Assembly (NCBI RefSeq): GCF_050624435.1
Contig: NC_134540.1
Location: 102,081,739-102,145,738, forward strand
Reading direction: 5' to 3'
DNA from: Tenrec ecaudatus
Lineage: Eukaryota; Chordata; Mammalia; Afrosoricida; Tenrecidae
DNA length: 64,000 bases
Below are positions 45,951-56,772 of this stretch, in pieces. Each line of letters begins with the position of its first letter. Positions within the stretch are counted from its first letter, which is position 1. The position numbers and the translations under genes are program-made. The notes under the pieces were generated by a model, which saw only the letters and a program-made list of their open reading frames with translations, had not been told where the DNA came from and did no database searches.

Positions 45951-48861
45951 ATTTAACTTGTTTAAATAAAATATTTATAGGTAATGATAATTGCAGACAT
46001 TTGTTTAAGTTTATTGAATATTCAATTTTCAAATTGGGAAACTGTCTGAGTAGGACGCTCCCAGGAAGGAATAGAGAACACTCCGGGGAAGAAATATTCT
46101 TACAGGCAACAATTCCTCAGCTTATCTGATATACTGCTGCCAATTGCACATCATCATAGAAACAGGACCAGAATATAAGTTATAAGTGTACGTGGAAGTA
46201 TGGGATTCCAAGCAGCAATTTGGAAAACAAGTGAAATTACCAATGATAGACCTTAAATCATAGCTTCTCCTTTCCCTGTTGAGTCACTGTTGTTTACTCA
46301 ATTATAGTTGATCACACACAGATAATTCTTTGGAAGAAATCAATGCTCAACGCAAACATCCTTTACTAATTAAGAGAATCTAGCGTATGGTTTAAGATAT
46401 GATTTAAAGTTTAGGAGATATTTAATTTGGGTTTAAGGCGTAAGGTTTAAATTTTTTTCCACTCCAGGCAATCATTTCAGAGAGTTATCCATATGCAATG
46501 ATGTTTTGGAGAAACCACCATGGCTTCAGAAAGTCTGGATTCTATGGAAATTTGAATTTCTGTCCCATAAATCATATTAGTCAGAGAGTAAGTATAAAAT
46601 TATTAGTATTGGGGCTCTATTTAGTGCATTCATAGGCTCATTTCAAAAAGACTGTTTAAACATCTCTGCCAACCATGGCTGACAGCGGAGAAGTTTCATG
46701 AACATAGAAATCCGAGTCGGTGAGAAAACAGACGCGGAACGAGGAACTGAGGACTTCCCCCGCAGCCCCGCCCCTCGCAACACGTACCCATTCGTGGCGC
46801 CGATGGTGGCAAGGGCTGCTCGGTGAGGATTTTGCTGGGAAGCTTTTTGAATTCAGTTTGCATCCTGGTTCTTGCCTCTTCTAACTTATTTTTGCTCCCT
46901 CGATTCAAAGAACAGGCAAAAGGAACTGAATTTGAAGCCTTCTAGGATGCCAAACCGCCATTTTTATGTGGTATAAAAAAATTAAAGCATACTTTGGGGA
47001 AAGCATAGACAGAAAGAAGCACTGCCTTCAGGTGGCAAGTACATTGAGAACCGGGAGTTTGTCATTGTGATGTTGTCGCTTAACAAAGGTTAGATGATTT
47101 TGGAACAATGATCAAAGATAATTCTACTGGCACATCCTTCGCATAATGCAATTCGATAGTGCACTTACGTTCAGGAGAGGTGCGCAATCATCAGCACAGT
47201 CAATTGTAGAACATTTTCCTATTTCTCATACTCATTCTTATTAACCTCTGTACTTCCCAAATTCCCCTGCAATCGGTAATTAATAATACAGTTTCGACTC
47301 TAGAGATGTACTTCTGGCTTCCTTAACAGAAGAAGCACAAAGCAAAATGAAGAAAGAAACAACGATGACAAAATAAGACAGAGAAAGACCACAATTGCAA
47401 AGAAAGCATAAACTATTAAACATGGGAACACATTTTAAAAGGGTCAAAAGGAAGAGCAAATGGTAAGGTGTTGCCTTTTCCCCTGGAAACATCTGCCATC
47501 CCGACTTTCCACTGAGCTCCGATCGCGGGCTTTTCCCATCTCTGGGCGATGGTCAGAGGGTGAATACTGGTGGAGACTCTACAACTGGCTTGGGGGCTGT
47601 TTCCATGGTCACCCACAGCCTTACGCAAACCACGTTCAGAATGTAAGCTCTTACATTGATTCCCTCCTCTGGATTGTAATTTTATTATTAATAATCTTTT
47701 AATCGCACAGGCAGCTGTGCTTCTTCTTTGCAGACTTCGTTAACGCCTCACTTGGATGGTTTCTTGTTTTTAGACAAGCCTTTTAAAAGCCCAGGGGTTT
47801 TATGTTTGACAGCCCAACGCCATCTGATTTCATCCTCCTCCGCACTGGCATTCACATCTGCAGGGATCTCTTCAAGTGGGCGAGTACTGAGGAGGGCGGC
47901 ATCACACCAATGGCAGCACTACTCCGAAGTACCCACTTACAGTCTTTCTCGTCGCCATGATTCATCCAAGAAAACCACGTTTATCTCCTGTAGCATATGT
48001 CAATCTCATCATCACAAGGATTCATGAAATGATGATGTTGTAATCAATGCCAAGCGAGAAGACATAAGGAAAGATTACAGTAAATTGCTAGAGGAAAAAT
48101 TTCCCTAATCTTGCACTTTTTTCTCCTTTCAATGCCAGTATACAAGGAGGTGAAATCTATTGGCAAGTCAGATTTGGCATGAAATGGCACTTATTGTAGA
48201 CTGGGCCTATAGTAAATGTATAGAGCTATTACTGTGACACAGATGAGGCCTGTGTCGTGACCTTTGCTCTTTATATGAGATTGAATTTAGTTAATCCCCT
48301 GAACTGAAAGTTAGAGGAATTTTACTTCCATAAAATTACTTGCTAATTCAGCTCCTCTTTTATGTATGTATTTTTCTTTTTCAATTTTTATCCCTCAATC
48401 TTAATTGGCCAATGGAAATATTTTCACAAGATGCTTTAAAAAAAAAATCTTTTCCACCCCAGCTCATCTATTGTTTTGCCAAAGCAAATCTGTAATTCAT
48501 CACTAGTCTGTTCTGAAAGCTCACATTTCCCGAGCTTATAAAAGCTTTCTGTTTATACGTTATGAACTTACATCTCAGCCTATGTTTCATTTTTACTAGA
48601 ATCAATTTTCAAACCTATCAGCCTTAACTTTCCTTCAGATTTTAAACGGTAACCACTCAGAATGATTACTATTCACAAAGATGTTTCCATAATTTCTCTC
48701 TGAGCATGGTTTATGCTATTGCCAACGCACACCTATAAAAGTAATACTTGTATGAAGTAAGCCACTTTGATGGGGCATCAGTCCTATGCTGTAAAGTAGA
48801 CTATGTCACATGATGCTCAAAATAAAGCACTGATCCGTCAAATGTTTTTTCTTTAGCCCCG
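45951..48861. other. Unassigned sequence with a local CpG cluster
   Basis: About 2.9 kb of DNA with no recognised repeat. A CpG-dense patch at 46682-46920 is described separately. 47480-48020 also carries scattered CpGs and a 99-codon frame (47728-48027) without recognisable domains. 48340-48620 is AT-rich and unique-looking. Confidence 0.3.
46682..46920. other. Small CpG-dense patch
   Basis: About a dozen CpGs fall in 240 bases, including CGCAGCCCCGCCCCTCGC and TTCGTGGCGCCGATGG, against a very CpG-poor background. GCCCCGCCCC contains a GC-box. The minus-strand frame 46696-46908 contains KNKLEEARTRMQTEFKKLPS, which looks protein-like, and just upstream on that strand is an AAAATGGCGG motif of YY1 type. 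It could be a minor CpG island, a retrocopied gene piece or a retroelement 5' UTR. I recognise no gene. Confidence 0.35.
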
Positions 48862-48915
48862 TGGTGATGGGAAATTGTAGACTAGAGAGGTTATATAACT
48901 TCCTAAGGTCACACA
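48862..48915 (+). mobile_element. MIR SINE core fragment
   Basis: ATGGGAAATTGTAGACTAGAGAGGTTATATAACTTCC followed by AAGGTCACACAGG is the MIR core in sense orientation. Confidence 0.55.
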
Positions 48916-48918
48916 GGT

Positions 48919-49112
48919 ATCCACTGCTATCAAATTGATTCCAACACATAGCAATGCTCTGGGGCAAAATAGAACCACCCTTTGGGTTTCTGAGACTAGA
49001 TCTTTCCAGGGGCAGAAAGCCTCTCTTTCTCCCGCAGAGCAGCTGGTGGGCTTGAATGCTGATGTTGCGGTAGCAGTTCAGTGGGGAAACCCGTGCAGCC
49101 CCAGGGCCCCTT
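48919..49112 (-). mobile_element. AfroSINE, nearly full length
   Basis: Antisense: CCACTGCTATCAAATTGATTCC, GGGTTTCTGAGACTAGATC, CTTTCTCCCGCAGAGCAGCTG, then the tRNA-like end with GCCCCAGGGCCCC. It directly follows the MIR fragment. Confidence 0.75.
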
Positions 49113-50187
49113 CCAAAGAAAACGCTAACCTGTTTGGTACTTTTATTTAGTTCTGTGACACAGATGGAAAGTTAGAATGGGAACTTTCCATTCACATTTC
49201 CCCAATTACCCATAGCTTTGTTTCTAGTTCCAATGGCATATTGGTTTCACCCCACTTGTCGGCGGTCCCCTTCTCTTACCTCTTCAGATGGTTCTAGTCT
49301 CGGTTCACATCCCAGGGCCTACATAACGTGTCCTGACCCTTCAATCCAGCTGCACACGCTCACGTTTGAATCTCTCGCGTGGACCATCTCACAGTATCTG
49401 GCACATCATGATAGCAAGTCAGTAGACACAGTTCAAATACAGGAGGAGGGTGAATACAATGTCGAGTGTATGGTTCATTTATTTTATCATTGATGTAAAG
49501 AGAAAAATCACCCATGGGTATTATTTCGCAGATAATAGGCTGGTAATAACTATTTGTTAAATTAAATGAATTGCTGAGCAGTCTAAAGTTAAGTCCCCTG
49601 GGTGTCGATTTTCCTTTCTGCTTTCCTGGGACAGACCAGGCAGACCCCTGCGTACCAGGGTCTAAGTAGAAGCACATCTGCTAGAGCCGGCTCTGAATTA
49701 GGTGAGCCAGAACTCACTACATTTCTTGGTAGCCTCTGCAGGTGAGCAGACCTCAGAGCCTGTCTATTTCGGAGTTTACAAAGAGGAAGTTATAAATATT
49801 TGCAGGGACGACTTCTAGCTATGCTGCCGACTGTAACTGTGCCTTTGCTACCACAGAGGAGTTGTGTTATGTGCTGGCAGTCTGAAAACAAATCTGTCAC
49901 AATGGTCTGCTTGTTTTGTCTGCCCCCAATTGTGCATGAGATGGAAAGCCAGAAAGGCAGGCCACTGAGGTGGGAAGGAGGAGAAGCCGGAAGGAGAAGA
50001 GGGCACTTACTAGACAATGGCACGGACTAAACGAGTCAGATGTCAGAGCTTGCACCCCAGGCCTGCAGTGGTGAATATTGCTGATGGGAATCAGCAACAG
50101 TAATCAGTTCGTTGGGTCTGGTTGGACTTAAAAGGAAAATTAATTAAAAAAAGAAAACACCAAAGGTCCATTCAAATAAAAAAAAAA
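49113..50187. other. Unassigned sequence
   Basis: No recognised repeat. The minus-strand frame at 49360-49677 (105 codons) and the opposed frames near 49790-50097 are unsupported. Confidence 0.3.
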
Positions 50188-50355
50188 CTATGACTCTATT
50201 TCATTCAGAACAAGCAGCTAATCAAAGTCTGCAGACATAGATCATGATATGAATTTTAGAACTTCTCAAATCTATGACTCTATTTCATTCAGAACAAGAA
50301 GCTTATCAGAGGCTGTAGACATAGATCATGAAATGAATTTTAGAACTTCTCACAG
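50188..50355 (+). repeat. Tandem duplication, two 84-base units
   Basis: Units 50188-50271 and 50272-50355 both start CTATGACTCTATTTCATTC and contain GACATAGATCATGA and TTTTAGAACTTCTCA, with a handful of differences. They are adjacent without spacer. Confidence 0.9.
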
Positions 50356-51699
50356 AGGAGGACATGAATATTCTCCCAGTGTCTGCCTGCGCTCCATGAA
50401 AAGAATCAAATTGAATAATATATAATTTTTCTAATACTTTTTAAAGTCATAAGCATATTCTGGGTAAAGTGGAGTTCTTTATGGAGTTTGGGCATACATT
50501 GCCAGGAGCTACATTTTTAATTGGAATGAAAATCTGATTAGCATGAAAGGAAAGGTGCTATTTAGCTTTCCCAGATGAATGGGAAATGACTAGTGTTATC
50601 CTCATCTGGAACTCAGTCATGTGCCTGGGGGTATTTTATATGTCCACTATACAGGTAACTGAGAAGTGTTCTGTTTCAGGGAAGTTGTCCTAGAAGTTTA
50701 AATAGAGAAAAACGTAAATCAAATTGTACTTCTAAGCAGGGCAAATTTAAATGTACACGTATACTTTTATTTTCACGGTGAGCATAATCATTTAGTTTCA
50801 GCATAAAAATATTGTTGTCCTTCTTAATGCTATTTATACTAGCACTAATTTTATAATTTTGCTTGAGTTCATTTGTAAATTAATTAATAGTTTTATGACC
50901 ATTAAAGAACCATCAGCATAAGATAATGATTTATGCATAAATTTATATTTACTATTCTAAAATACATTTTGGTCACTGATATTAATTAGATCTTTTGTCC
51001 TTTGAAAGCAGTTCTGTTTTGATGTGCATGTACATCTTAATTTGCTGACCCTAATGAGCTACTTTAGGATAAACTATTTTCCCTGCTACCAGGTGAAATG
51101 TACCATTGCAATAGCGGTTATGTGTCTGTGTTGCACATCCTAGTTTTGCTTATTGAGTACTATTTTTCTCTACTTGGAAAAAATGTTAGTGCTAGTGGGT
51201 TCTTGAGACTGTATGCATAACAATGTGTCAAGGCTGATATTTTTGTTTTGTTTGGAGTGAGTCAAGTTTACTTTTAAGATTTTCTGGTTTTGACATAAAA
51301 TAGCATATAAATAGATGAAGAGGCGTGGCCAGTCTTTTTCTCTTTTGATAACTTAACACACAACTTCTCCATATATGACCTTCTATTGTCACAGTCATAC
51401 TGTCTCACCCAATTCAACAGGTGATGAATGCCATGGTCAGAGCAGCCAGAAACACGCTGAGCCCCGCTGCAGACACAAGCGTCCCAACTGCACACCGGGG
51501 CTCCCTCCACTCGGTCACATGGCTTCTCTTAATGAAGTTTAATCAAATGTCCTGGTAGAAACCAGATTATCTAGAGAAGATTCATGAGCAACTCATAGGG
51601 GTGTTATTAAATTATGAATTTCATATAGCATGCCAGATCTGTGTAATTAGAATGCTTAATTATGTATATATTTTATTACAGGTAGGCAGCCAGCTAGTG
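50356..51699. other. Unassigned AT-rich unique-looking sequence
   Basis: The section 50780-51080 is dense in homeodomain-type and POU-type motifs (TTAATTAATAG, TATGCATAAATT, ATTAATTAG) without repeat character. It is a candidate conserved regulatory element only. Confidence 0.25.
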
Positions 51700-51860
51700 A
51701 TCACCCTGGTGGTTCTGTGGTTTAAGGGTGTGGTTGGCGGGTTGAACTCGTCCCGCAGCCGGACAGAGGGCCTCTCTCCTTCCCAGAACCCTGCGGGGCA
51801 GGTCTACTGGCCCTCTCGGGCTGCTGTGAGTTCAATCACCCAGATGCCACCAAGTCAGAG
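51700..51860 (+). mobile_element. AfroSINE
   Basis: Sense: TCACCCTGGTGGTTCTGTGG start, GGTTGGCGGGTTGAACTCG for the B box, GGGCCTCTCTCCTTCCCAG, then GCTGTGAGTTCAATCACCC. It keeps several CpGs, so it may be one of the younger copies. Confidence 0.75.
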
Positions 51861-53164
51861 TCGGGCTTTCCTAAACCTTCCTGAAATAAGTCAGATTCAG
51901 CAGCAAGACAGCTCTTTTAATGAGATACAAATTAAAAAGGCAAGTCATAGAGGAAGATGATAAGGAGGGGCAACAATGTTCACATTTTGGGTAACAAGCT
52001 ATAGGACTAAAGCTTCGCATTTTACTCTTTGAGTTCCTGGGTTAAACGTTGTGTAGTCTAATGAAAAGACTATAGAGTCAGATGTAGAGTGAGGAAAGAG
52101 AACATTTAGTCTTATCCCTAACTCCAGGAAATTCATTAGCGCTAACCTGATTTAAGGTAGCAACATAGGAAAGGGGATAGTCCAGTTATATTTTTAAGTT
52201 TTAAATTATTTTATATAATCATTAAATTAAAAGTTTGGAAATGACACTATGTCTGGAAAATAACCTCAGTGGCAAAAAGTTTGAGGAGAGGTCTGACAAA
52301 ATTTCTCTTTCAAGAAATGGTTCCTCTTTACGAATTGTTCTCAGCATCTATTAACCTCTCTTCCCAGTATATCACATATCCTTTTCAAAGACACGAGGTA
52401 TAACTAAAGTTATTATTTTTCACGAGTCTTTTCTTATATCTTCAAAGACTAGAATAAAAGAATGCAAGTCAGAATAGTTCTCTTTTATCTTTCATTTTTC
52501 TTATGGAAATTCTTTCAGCTTCATATTAGTCCTGAGCTTAAAAAGAATGAATGTGTTTTATAGAAAACTTGAAATCATACAAAGAATCAAGAAATGTGCT
52601 CTCTCAGTTCCAGAAATAGTAATTTCTTAGTGTAATCCTTACATTACTTATTTTTTAAAAGTTTAACTTATGTGAGAGGGTATGCTTTCTTATTTGATAC
52701 TTCATGTAATTAAATGTTCCCATGCTATTAAAAACCTTTCATTTTTAATGGCCACATTTGTTCCTCCATGTGAACACACACTGACCTCTTCACCCACTCT
52801 TCTGACACGGAAACACGTTTCCAAAGCCCCACCATTATCAGAACATTGTACGTCTCTACACAACTTTTGTGGGCATTTTGGGGTGTATACTTAGAGGTAG
52901 TTTTAAATAGGTCAAAAGATGTAAACATTCTAAATTATTTTGACAAATATCACCACATTATTTTCCAAACTTGGGTCATGTGGCCTCCTATCACCTGCAC
53001 CTTAGTGTGTCTGTTAGTGTATTACACTCTGAATTGATAATCTCCTAGCAATTCTTTACTAGTTTGATAAGCACCTTGCGTTGTATTAATGTTTATTTCA
53101 TTTTCAAAATAAAAATTGGGTGGATGGTATTTTGCTAATATTTACTTTATATTAGCATATTTAT
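51861..53164. other. Unassigned sequence
   Basis: AT-rich with no recognised repeat. The overlapping frames at 52682-53037 have no supporting signal. Confidence 0.3.
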
Positions 53165-53300
53165 TTGTATTCTTTTCCTTTGAAATATTCATATTATTTT
53201 TTAAATATTTATATTATTTTGAAATTATTATATATTATAATAATATACTATATTATAATGTTATATTATTATATTATTTTGAAATATTTATATTATTTTC
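53165..53300. repeat. AT-rich low-complexity tract
   Basis: Imperfect repeats of ATATTTATATTATTTTGAAAT interspersed with TATTATAATAATATAC-type palindromes. Almost free of G and C. Confidence 0.85.
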
Positions 53301-53355
53301 TTCAGAGAATTAGCCTAGTCATCTGCTTATCTGTTCATGATAATTTATAATCAAT

Positions 53356-53530
53356 CTCAGAAGCTCACAGTGACCCCTGGACAGAGTAGAGTTTCCCCTG
53401 GGGTTTCAAAGTCTATAAATCTTTACGACAGCAGAAAGACCCATCCCCCCTCCTACGGGCCATAAGGTTGGCCACCCAAAGTGTCCTCCTATCAGCATTG
53501 ACTACATGGGAGTGAGTTTGGTTTATCTCA
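53356..53530. mobile_element. Rearranged AfroSINE (antisense body, sense tail)
   Basis: The left part is antisense AfroSINE: GACAGAGTAGAGTTTCCCC, AGTCTATAAATCTTTACG. The right part, TCCTATCAGCATTGACTAC then GGGAGTGAGTTTGG, is the 3' tail in sense. The two parts meet near 53480. The layout resembles the inverted-5' form seen in the LINE copies, although two separate fragments could produce it. Confidence 0.5.
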
Positions 53531-53569
53531 GCAAAACACCATCAATTTAATAATATGATTTTAGAGGAT

Positions 53570-53660
53570 GATCCAACTCCTCACTTTACACGTAAGCCTA
53601 GAAAGATTAAGGAACTTGACCATGATTTCTTAGCGAATTAGTGACAGAGGCATTTATACC
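53570..53660 (+). mobile_element. MIR SINE fragment
   Basis: CTCACTTTACACGTAAGCC, AGATTAAGGAACTTGACC, TTAGTGACAGAGGCATTT follow the MIR core order. Confidence 0.45.
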
Positions 53661-53696
53661 TACTGTTTATGCCCCTCCCCCCTATGTTTCCTTTAA

Positions 53697-53905
53697 AAGT
53701 TCCTCTTGGCACATTATGTTACATTTTGTGCTGCTAACTGTAACGTCTGTGGTTCAAACCCACTCGCTGCACCCCAGGAGAAAGATGGTAAGGATGGAGC
53801 TTACTCCCATAAAGGTTTATACTCTCAGAAACTCTGTGGTGGCGTTATACTCTGTCCCACAGGATCACCATGAGTGGAAATCAGTGAGCCAGCAATGGGA
53901 TGGGT
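53697..53905 (+). mobile_element. AfroSINE, nearly full length
   Basis: Sense: GTTCCTCTTGGCACATTATG start, TGCTGCTAACTGTAACG, GTGGTTCAAACCCACTCGC, AGGAGAAAGATGG, CAGGATCACCATGAGTGG, CAGCAATGGGATGG. The frame at 53641-53907 is a frame through this SINE. Confidence 0.75.
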
Positions 53906-54346
53906 GAAGTTTATCCTGGACCTCCCCCTTCCCCCACTCCTGTTCTTCTATGCACCCTTTCACCACCAATTTTGTGTGTGACATTTTGTAGCATACTGAG
54001 ATGAGTAGGCTTATATGTTTCTCTGCAAACAGAAGTCAATACTTGACATTGTTCCAGGTTGTGTAATGCATCATTCCTGTCCTTAAATATGTTCGCTCTT
54101 TCCTGGCTATGCCCGTACTGACTACAGGAGAGGCTTCCTTGCTGAGTCCTTGTTGATGCAGATCCCTAGTTAGATAGCAGGAGACATCCACAGTTGCAAT
54201 AACACCATGCTTATTTATTAATCATCCATTTTCAGTGCCAAAGCCTTACTCATGTTGACCGTGTTGTTTGTGTCCTTTGTATTATATTCTTTCAGAAAGA
54301 GGCTCATCCTGGTTACAATTTCTTAACCTCCTCCTGGATGTTTCTT
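53906..54346. other. Unassigned sequence
   Basis: The stretch 53940-54260 resembles diverged L1-type or unique DNA (a GTGTGTGACATTTTGTAGC block). Not resolved. Confidence 0.25.
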
Positions 54347-54535
54347 TAGTCAATCCTCACGGCAACCCCATGAAGCAGTTGCGATGATCTTTATTTTATG
54401 TCTGAGCTCTTGAAAATGGTGGGCCACATATGCAGAGAGATCAGATTTGAGAAGGGAAGAGATTCGAATCTAAGTGGGTCTTATTCTGAAGTTCAGACCT
54501 GGTCTCTCGGCTGCATTTCATTGCCTCTCTGGCCA
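54347..54535 (+). mobile_element. MIR SINE, nearly full length
   Basis: CAATCCTCACGGCAACCCCATGAAG, the region matching ATTTTACAGATGAG-type core now degraded, AGATTCGAATCTAAGTGGG, then GACCTGGTCTCTCGG. The order is that of a sense MIR. Confidence 0.6.
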
Positions 54536-55325
54536 GGGCCGAGACTAGCCAGGGCTGTACGTGATCTGTGCTGAGGGGCACGCATCGTGACTAAGTGGAG
54601 TGGGAAGCAAATGTGAAACACACTCCAAGTCTCCCAGCAAGTCATTGAGTTTATTGTGGAGCGGGGCCTTATGTGGGTTCACAGTTCAGAGCACCCTGTC
54701 GATGCTTAATAAGGAGGTATTATTACTGAAGGAACGATGCTTTTCATTAAGTTACGCCCTTCTGGTGAATAAACGCAGGGTTAACTAGCAGGTAGGGCAG
54801 TGGACGATCCATCAGCGCTTATCGCCTTGCTTAATGACTCCCCTGTCTTTGGCAATTTGTTAATACTTTCTTCTATTTCTATTCTAAGATGAGACTACTG
54901 AGCCCACATGACATGAATGACATGAATACAATTTAAGCTCTTCAGGTGAATACAAATTGAGCTGTTCAGATGGTTAACAAATAAGAACAACATTTTATTT
55001 GACTCAAATGATCATCTATCTTGGAATTTCTTATTTCTAAAGAAACACTGAAAGGCTTGCTTTCTGAGCACATTTTTATTTTCCAAGTCCTGTCCATTAA
55101 CAAATATGCTGCTTCTACAGAGTACAGTTCTAATCTGAAAAATGTGGGGTTACTCAGTCACTTTTTTCCAGCACAATGCCAAAAGTACGAAGTTACCCAA
55201 GGGCAAGGTTAGTATCTTATTAATATCTTTGAGATTAGTAAACTTTCCAGCTACAAGTCAATACTTGTCCTTATTCTAGCATGCCTATCAATTCTTTCTG
55301 ATCTTTGGTTTATATGCGCTCATGA
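54536..55325. other. Unassigned sequence
   Basis: A short near-repeat (ATGACATGAATGACATGAATAC) lies at about 54908-54929. No recognised gene. Confidence 0.3.
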
Positions 55326-55333
55326 TCCTAAAG
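55326..55333. repeat. hAT target-site duplication, left (TCCTAAAG)
   Basis: The eight bases before the element start, repeated exactly at 56765-56772. Eight-base duplications are diagnostic for hAT transposons. Confidence 0.85.
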
Positions 55334-56764
55334 TAAGGCGACCAGACGTCCCACTTTTGGTGGGACAGTCTCGATTTTTGACAATTTTTCCCGCCTCCCA
55401 CGGCGTTTTAAAAAAGTCCCGATTTTTTGGAAAGAATGCACGACAAGCTAGGGAACCGCGGGAGAACAGGAAGGGAAGATACATAATACATAACGCATTC
55501 AAACAGCTGCTGGTTTGTTGGCCGTAGATGTGGAAAATATTGTTATTAAAAAATATATATATATATATACTGTGCACGTGGAAATGCTTAAAGAATTTTG
55601 TGAAACTGCGCAAGTCGAATATCAGAAACTACTGGAATACAGTAAAACACGCTGATTAGCTCTTTTGCCATCTGTCAAAAGAATTATGAAAATATACGTT
55701 CCTTTGAAATCCTACTTTCTATCACAGGATAAATGTCCTAGAATTTTAGAAGAGTTTTTTGAAAAATGATCTTTAAAAATATGGCTAGAGTTTGTACATA
55801 ATCAAGCAGCTCTTTTTTCAAAATGCTATAAAACTTATTGAAGGTGACAAAATTTCAGTAATTGAAGTAGCAAATGAAGTTAATAATTTAAAATTTCAGT
55901 ATCAAGAGCGGTTAGAAAATAATTTTCTTCCGTTAACTATCCATAGTAGTATAAGCCAGCTAGAAGAACAAAGGGCAATAAATCATGCAGATATCATGAA
56001 TCACATTTAAAAAGTTCTATAGTAACTGCATATATTATTTTGAAGAGTAGATGGTACATTACAATGATAGTGAACATTTTCATTGGGTTACATTAAAATA
56101 AGAACTTAATTGGAATGATGTGCAAAAATCATTTGATCATATTACTCAAAATTCCCCATATAGTAATATTTCTTAAAATGGTCTTTTTAATGAGGTATCA
56201 GTATTAAATATATATGTTGATAAGGAAAAGGTTAACTCTTGGGCATCAGCAAAAATCACAATGGAGAACAAATGGTTAGAAATATTTCATCATTTTGAAA
56301 CAAACCATGTTCCATACAATAATGCACTGAACATTGTGGAATACACGCTGTCCTTACCAGGAACTAATGCTGCGACTGAATGCGTTTTTTTACAGTAAAT
56401 AAAGTGTGGACATCAGAAAAATCACAATTAAGTGTTGAGACTTTGAAAGCCATTTTATGTGTGAAGTATAATTTAACAAATTCTTGTGAAAAATGTCATG
56501 ACCTTTTAAACAATGACAGCAATCTACTAAGAAAAATTTACTCAAATGAGAACTATGCCAAAGAATAAAATAATACTATACATAGTTTTTAATGTATTAT
56601 ATATTTAAATTGTACTTATGTTGAAATTAAAAATATATTTTACAGTACTAATTTTGTGTTCTATGAAAATTTTTGTTGCTCCATATAGACCAAATTTTTA
56701 ATCAACCCCCCACCCCCTGGTCAATGGTGTCCTGCTTTACCAATGTTAGAATCTGGTCACCTTG
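55334..56764 (+). mobile_element. hAT DNA transposon, internally deleted, both ends present
   Basis: The left end reads TAAGGCGACCAGAC and the right end, on the other strand, CAAGGTGACCAGAT. These form a terminal inverted repeat with three differences in 14. An exact 8-base duplication, TCCTAAAG, flanks them. Just inside the left end is a perfect 7-base stem (GTCCCAC / GTGGGAC, 5-base loop) at 55348-55366. The interior holds the C-terminal half of a hAT transposase. At 1431 bases it is shorter than typical autonomous hAT elements (2.5-5 kb), and the N-terminal coding part is missing. Most mammalian hAT families are ancient. Recognisable ends and long open stretches suggest a comparatively recent family here. 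Confidence 0.85.
55571..56570 (+). pseudogene. Broken hAT transposase, C-terminal half
   Basis: Transposases of this family cut and rejoin DNA with an RNase H-like fold, and the C-terminal hATC domain mediates dimerisation. Translation in shifting frames gives, in order, CETAQVEYQKLLEYSKTR, PLKSYFLSQDKCPRILEEFF, the open stretch at 55792-56010 with EGDKISVIEVANEVNNLKF, and finally the hATC region. There LSLPGTNAATECVF runs into TVNKVWTSEKSQLSVETLKA. The coding remnant has stops at 55653-55655, 55767-55769 and 56008-56010. It also has a frame change near 55800 and a one-base frame change in the T-run near 56385-56392. The BED zinc finger and the first half of the catalytic region are absent. 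A TA repeat at 55554-55570 marks the probable deletion joint. Not functional. Confidence 0.8.
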
Positions 56765-56772
56765 TCCTAAAG
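56765..56772. repeat. hAT target-site duplication, right (TCCTAAAG)
   Basis: Exact right-hand copy of the eight-base duplication. Confidence 0.85.

Noticed and set aside
47728..48027. 99-codon plus-strand frame with serine-rich, retroelement-like composition
   Set aside because: No match to a known element and no splice signals. CpGs are scattered, not clustered as in a promoter.
51700..51860. Possible tRNA gene (A and B box-like sequences)
   Set aside because: The tRNA-like part is the 5' half of an AfroSINE. The sequence does not fold as a complete tRNA and continues into the SINE body.
53116..53350. Frames rich in Ile, Tyr and Phe
   Set aside because: Direct translation of the AT-rich low-complexity tract.
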